A DNA stretch of 64,000 bases from Sipunculus nudus (Eukaryota; Annelida; Sipuncula; Golfingiida; Sipunculidae). The notes under the pieces are model-generated. The model searched no databases. It was given only the letters and a program-made list of their open reading frames with translations, and was not told the origin of the DNA. Positions 60,011 through 64,000 of the stretch are shown one piece after another (the first letter of the stretch is position 1; every line of letters begins with the position of its first letter). Where the stretch lies: contig CM049317.1 of NCBI GenBank assembly GCA_026874595.1, forward strand, positions 71,323,618 to 71,387,617. Direction: 5' to 3'. The position numbers and the translations under genes were made by a program.

Positions 60011-60225
60011 TTTAATTTTGCAGATGATACCGTAATTGTAGGAATGCTTTCCACTTTGATGAAAATATATCGAAAGGAAAGAGGAAAGGTGGTAACTGGG
60101 TAACCATTTGTTCTTAAATCCTTCTAAGAGAAAGGAATTGATAATTGATGAACTAACATTTAAGAGAACAAAGATTGTACTTATGAAAAGAGTTATGGAC
60201 ATAATTAAAAAATAAGCTGAAGTTA
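59880..60225 (+). mobile_element. LINE reverse-transcriptase scrap (FADDT motif)
   Basis: FNFADDTVIVGML (about 60014-60052) is the RT palm motif of non-LTR elements. It is followed by KIYRKE and, after a frame change, NHLFLNPSKRKELIIDE (about 60101-60151), the usual sequence downstream of that motif. A second, more decayed piece with KYADDALV-like coding lies at about 59568-59610 in the neighbouring duplicate. Both are dead fragments. Confidence 0.65.
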
Positions 60226-60414
60226 GAAACTTGCTCAGTTAATATATCGACGGGTTAAGATCAAGAAAAGACTGTGCTCTCTTAAATGCGAGCAAACAAG
60301 TAATCAATTAATTTGTGCTGAAAGCAATTTGATCTGATAAGCACAGATAAAATACGTGTTTTTGTTCGCATACATCTCCTGTGTTACCAGCAGGCCGTAT
60401 TCCATAACGAACAT

Positions 60415-61330
60415 AAAACAAATTATGACGCTGTTTAAATACGCAATTTTCACCATATACAAATAATATGAAGAGTATTGATTTCGTATCCATTTCCATT
60501 GAACAGATTCACACAGATTGACAAAATATTAAGCCAAACAGATATTACTTAGTTTTGACAAACATCTGTACAGCTCCTGGCTTTTAACTGTTCTATGAAG
60601 ACATATAAACAAAATAATTGAGAGCGGGAAATTTGAATCACATCCAATTACTTTGTCGAAGGTTAGAACACCTCTTCCGCCTGTTCCTCGTGCAGTCCCT
60701 AATGGAAAGGAAATCCTCTTGTGTAGCAAATATTAAGTGGGGGAGTGGACAGAAAACAAGCACTAAACTGACAACACAGCCAAGAGAGATATAAGACCAA
60801 ACAACAACACTAATCCACTCTTTCATATAAAACGTTTATCTCGTACACTAATACATCAATTTAACCACAGGTTTTGCTAGGTAATATTGTAACTCCTTAA
60901 GTGTCCTGTATTTGTTTTCTGATCAAATTACTAACGTGGTTATTAAATGTGAGAAATTTCATGTTTTGATTACAATTTACATCTTCTATATTGAATATTA
61001 AAAGAAAGTAAATATAAAGAAATATCACTTCATTTTATTTAATTATATCATTGACACAATAACGTTCATTAAACAAATGATTTTCAGAGTGCTATACTAA
61101 TTGGGGTAATATGAGGAGTAACAATTTCGAATCCAAATCTTTGAAACATATTTTAACAATTTGAAAGAGAAAATAGGAAGCCATACAGGTATAAATCAAT
61201 TAAGACAACAAACCAAACAACTTCTTCCTTTTTATATTTCTTCTATGTAAAAATAAAAAATAAATGAAGGCGGAATATCCGAATCACATTCCTTTTCTAA
61301 GTCCAAAGTTTGGACAACTCTCCCACTTGT
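60415..61330. repeat. Second local duplication in block C
   Basis: The segment 60530-60735 (GACAAACATCTGTACAGCTCC, GAGAGCGGGAAATTTGAATC, CCTAATGGAAAGGAAATCCT) resembles 61180-61375 (AACAAACCAAACAACTTC, AAGGCGGAATATCCGAATC, CCAATAGAAAGGAAATC). Blocks A (about 30060-30245) and B (about 46010-46195) have one equivalent each. Confidence 0.55.
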
Positions 61331-61369
61331 TCCACTACTACTTATTTCTGTTAATCATGACCAATAGAA

Positions 61370-61712
61370 AGGAAATCATCGGATCGTGAGTTTAAAAATT
61401 TATAATAAATAAAAAATATTTTTATTCACGGTTGAACTCCACCCTGGGTGAGCGTTTTTTTTTTTGGCGAGCTTAACGGGAAGGCCGTTTCCAACGGCCT
61501 AGTTTCTCTCACAAACGAGTGCGCCTTTCGGGGTTTAATCGGTTCTATGACCAAGAAATTCGGCCGATCACGCTTCAGGGCCCGCGGCTGCAGTAGTCAC
61601 TTGGCCTGGTTGACGCCTGGATATAAAATGAGAGAAAGCGTGTGATACTGCCCTGTCATGTAGTCCAAAAAAAAGGAATGAATTTCTGCGGACGTAAATA
61701 CGCGTAGTTAAG
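61370..61712 (+). mobile_element. tRNA-derived SINE, copy in block C
   Basis: Its body matches the SINEs at 30318 and 46190: GAACTCCACCCTGGGTGAGC, ACGAGTGCGCCTTTCGGGG, GCCCGCGGCTGCAGTAGTCA, GGCCTGGTTGACGCCTGGAT and AGCGTGTGATACTGCCCTGT. The B-box region is decayed. Confidence 0.68.
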
Positions 61713-62587
61713 TAAGCTGAAAAGGGAGAAGGTTACCTCGACCAAAAACATAAAAAAAAATAAATCAAAAGATATTAAATCAAATAAAAATCCCATATCC
61801 ACTAATATATAAAAGCGTTTACCTCGTGCACAAATACATAAATATTATCACAGAGTTGGCTCCCTATCTTAAACAACTATGTTATGTTATGACTATGCAG
61901 GCTCTTTATTGACATGTACGAGAGTTGTTTAAGTTTCTGAAGTGGACACTTAATGTAAAACCCTGGCCTATTTCAAGTAAATGGGGTTACAATTTGCAAA
62001 ACCTACACCGGATATGATAAAAAGGAACTATATGATTACAACTTCACTTTATTTCATTGACTCAGTCACACAATATTGTAACAAACACAGAGGCTCTTCA
62101 GATTGCTGAATTAATTGTGTTCATAAAAGCCGATATCCCACAACGCTTCACTCATATATTTAATATAATATAATAAAGTATTAATTGCACTATATGAGTT
62201 CTTACTCAAGTTGGATAGTGATCTGATAAAAGATTTGTCAAATCGGGAACTTTAGATTCTGCGTCGATCGTGCATGCTTAAAATCGGCTACTATGAATTT
62301 ATAGCATTCCATAACCCTGACCACTATAAACATACTTTTCTAGCAAGAATCGAAAATGTATCAGTCTGGCTTCAACTCAGGGTCTGGAAAATAGGTATTT
62401 ACCAACCTAACTTATAACTATAAATCGACCTCATACTGTTACAAAGTGATCTGTATGTAAACTATTTCCGTTTCATACGCCAGGTTTTGGAAGTCTGAGA
62501 CTATAATCACACAAACACTTCGCCAAAAATCCTGAACCCGCATTAATCATACGTAATTGGCTTTCAACAGATGCTTTTTGTATGATT

Positions 62588-63292
<705 letters not shown>

Positions 63293-63379
63293 TCAGGCCT
63301 ATGCACTCGTAGGTCATGACCGGTCTGATCCAGGTTTATAAAGATATATCTACCCCTGAGCCACAGAAGCCGTTATGTG

Positions 63380-63800
63380 CTGTTCAGATTTTAGGCTTAA
63401 TGTTTACAATGTGTGCCCTATCTGACTGCTCAGAATTATGTTTTTGGCCAGTATTTGCAGAATATAGGTCACAATGCCCTAAGTTCAAGTTTCCAAGGAG
63501 AATTGTCTAAGACGTGACTGGATATCACGTTAGAACATTCTAGGGCTAACTCTCGTGTCAGACTGTTTGAAATCCCAAGATAAAGCTTTCGGCCAGTATC
63601 TAACAGAATATTGGCCACATTGAACAAATTTCAAGTGTTCAAGTAGATCCTTTATGGATCTCCCAGGATGTCAAGTTGGATGATTGCAGATTCATCTGTT
63701 ACGATTTGAGCCCTGTTTCGATTTGTGTCCCGGACGGACGGCCCGACGGACGACAGACAAACAGTGATCGTTAAATCTCAGATGCCTTTTGGTCAGCTGA
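63380..63800. repeat. Dispersed repeat / intron-3-like sequence beside P450 copy 4
   Basis: Subunits with TTTTTGGCCAGTATTTGCAG (near 63440) and GCCAGTATCTAACAGAATAT (near 63592) lead to GTCCCGGACGGACGGCCCGA near 63729 and GTCAGCTGAGCTAGAAA near 63793. Homology to introns 3 of copies 2 and 3 continues past the repeat to the window end (ACCAAAAAGCTT, GGTTCATTATCTCC, GCATTACTACTCATT). Confidence 0.72.
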
Positions 63801-64000
63801 GCTAGAAACTTTTGCAGATTAATGTACGGAAGTATGTTATGTTAATATTCTTGTGTGCCTGATATTTTTCATGTAATCTATAAAACAAACCAAAAAGCTT
63901 TACGTTGGTTCATTATCTCCATGCATTACTACTCATTACTTCGTATCAAATTCTTTGTTAATTGATTTGCCTTTCATACAATACTCCGGTGATACCTTGA

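Overview
The window is AT-rich animal nuclear DNA. It has multi-exon genes with GT-AG introns, many interspersed repeats and long microsatellites, and no bacterial gene organisation. The repeats (tRNA-derived SINEs, several degenerate LINE fragments, a Ty3/gypsy remnant, a tandem-repeat element with hairpin ends) and the CYP4 family suggest a marine invertebrate, most likely a mollusc or another lophotrochozoan. The species is not identifiable from the sequence alone.

The only genes I can support firmly are a tandem series of four cytochrome P450 family 4 (CYP4, CYP4F-like) copies, all on the minus strand. Copy 1 (5528-17302) is intact: 12 exons and 514 codons before the stop. Copy 2 (31483-39846) has the same exon plan but is a pseudogene, with several stops, two 1-bp insertions, a missing exon 7 and three destroyed splice sites. 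Copy 3 (47249-56249) is intact: 12 exons and 510 codons, and its intron 5 is a GC-AG intron. Copy 4 (62588-63250) is only exons 12 and 11. Exon 11 is broken, and just beyond it the sequence becomes intron-3-like, so exons 4-10 appear to be deleted.

Copies 2-4 sit in large duplicated blocks starting near 27.63, 40.40 and 56.86 kb. Each block holds a shared intergenic part followed by a P450 copy. Copy 1 is more diverged and lies outside these blocks. The exon lengths of the two intact genes are identical except in exon 1, so they descend from one ancestor. Copy 1 keeps the CYP4-typical glutamate of the I-helix (EGHDTT) that normally links covalently to heme. Copies 2 and 3 have alanine there (AGHETT).

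By region: 1-1650, 3' part of a Ty3/gypsy element with its LTR; 1.65-5.5 kb, repeats; 5.5-17.3 kb, P450 copy 1; 17.3-27.6 kb, intergenic DNA with a 25-bp E-box minisatellite upstream of copy 1, one orphan exon-like segment, long TA repeats and a LINE endonuclease fragment; 27.6-40.4 kb, block A with copy 2; 40.4-56.9 kb, block B with a 60-bp minisatellite, a LINE 3' end, a hairpin-ended tandem-repeat element and copy 3; 56.9-64 kb, block C with local duplications, a LINE reverse-transcriptase scrap and the copy 4 remnant. I found no CRISPR array, no intact tRNA or rRNA gene and no clear new multi-gene system. The notable biology is birth-and-death evolution of a P450 cluster.
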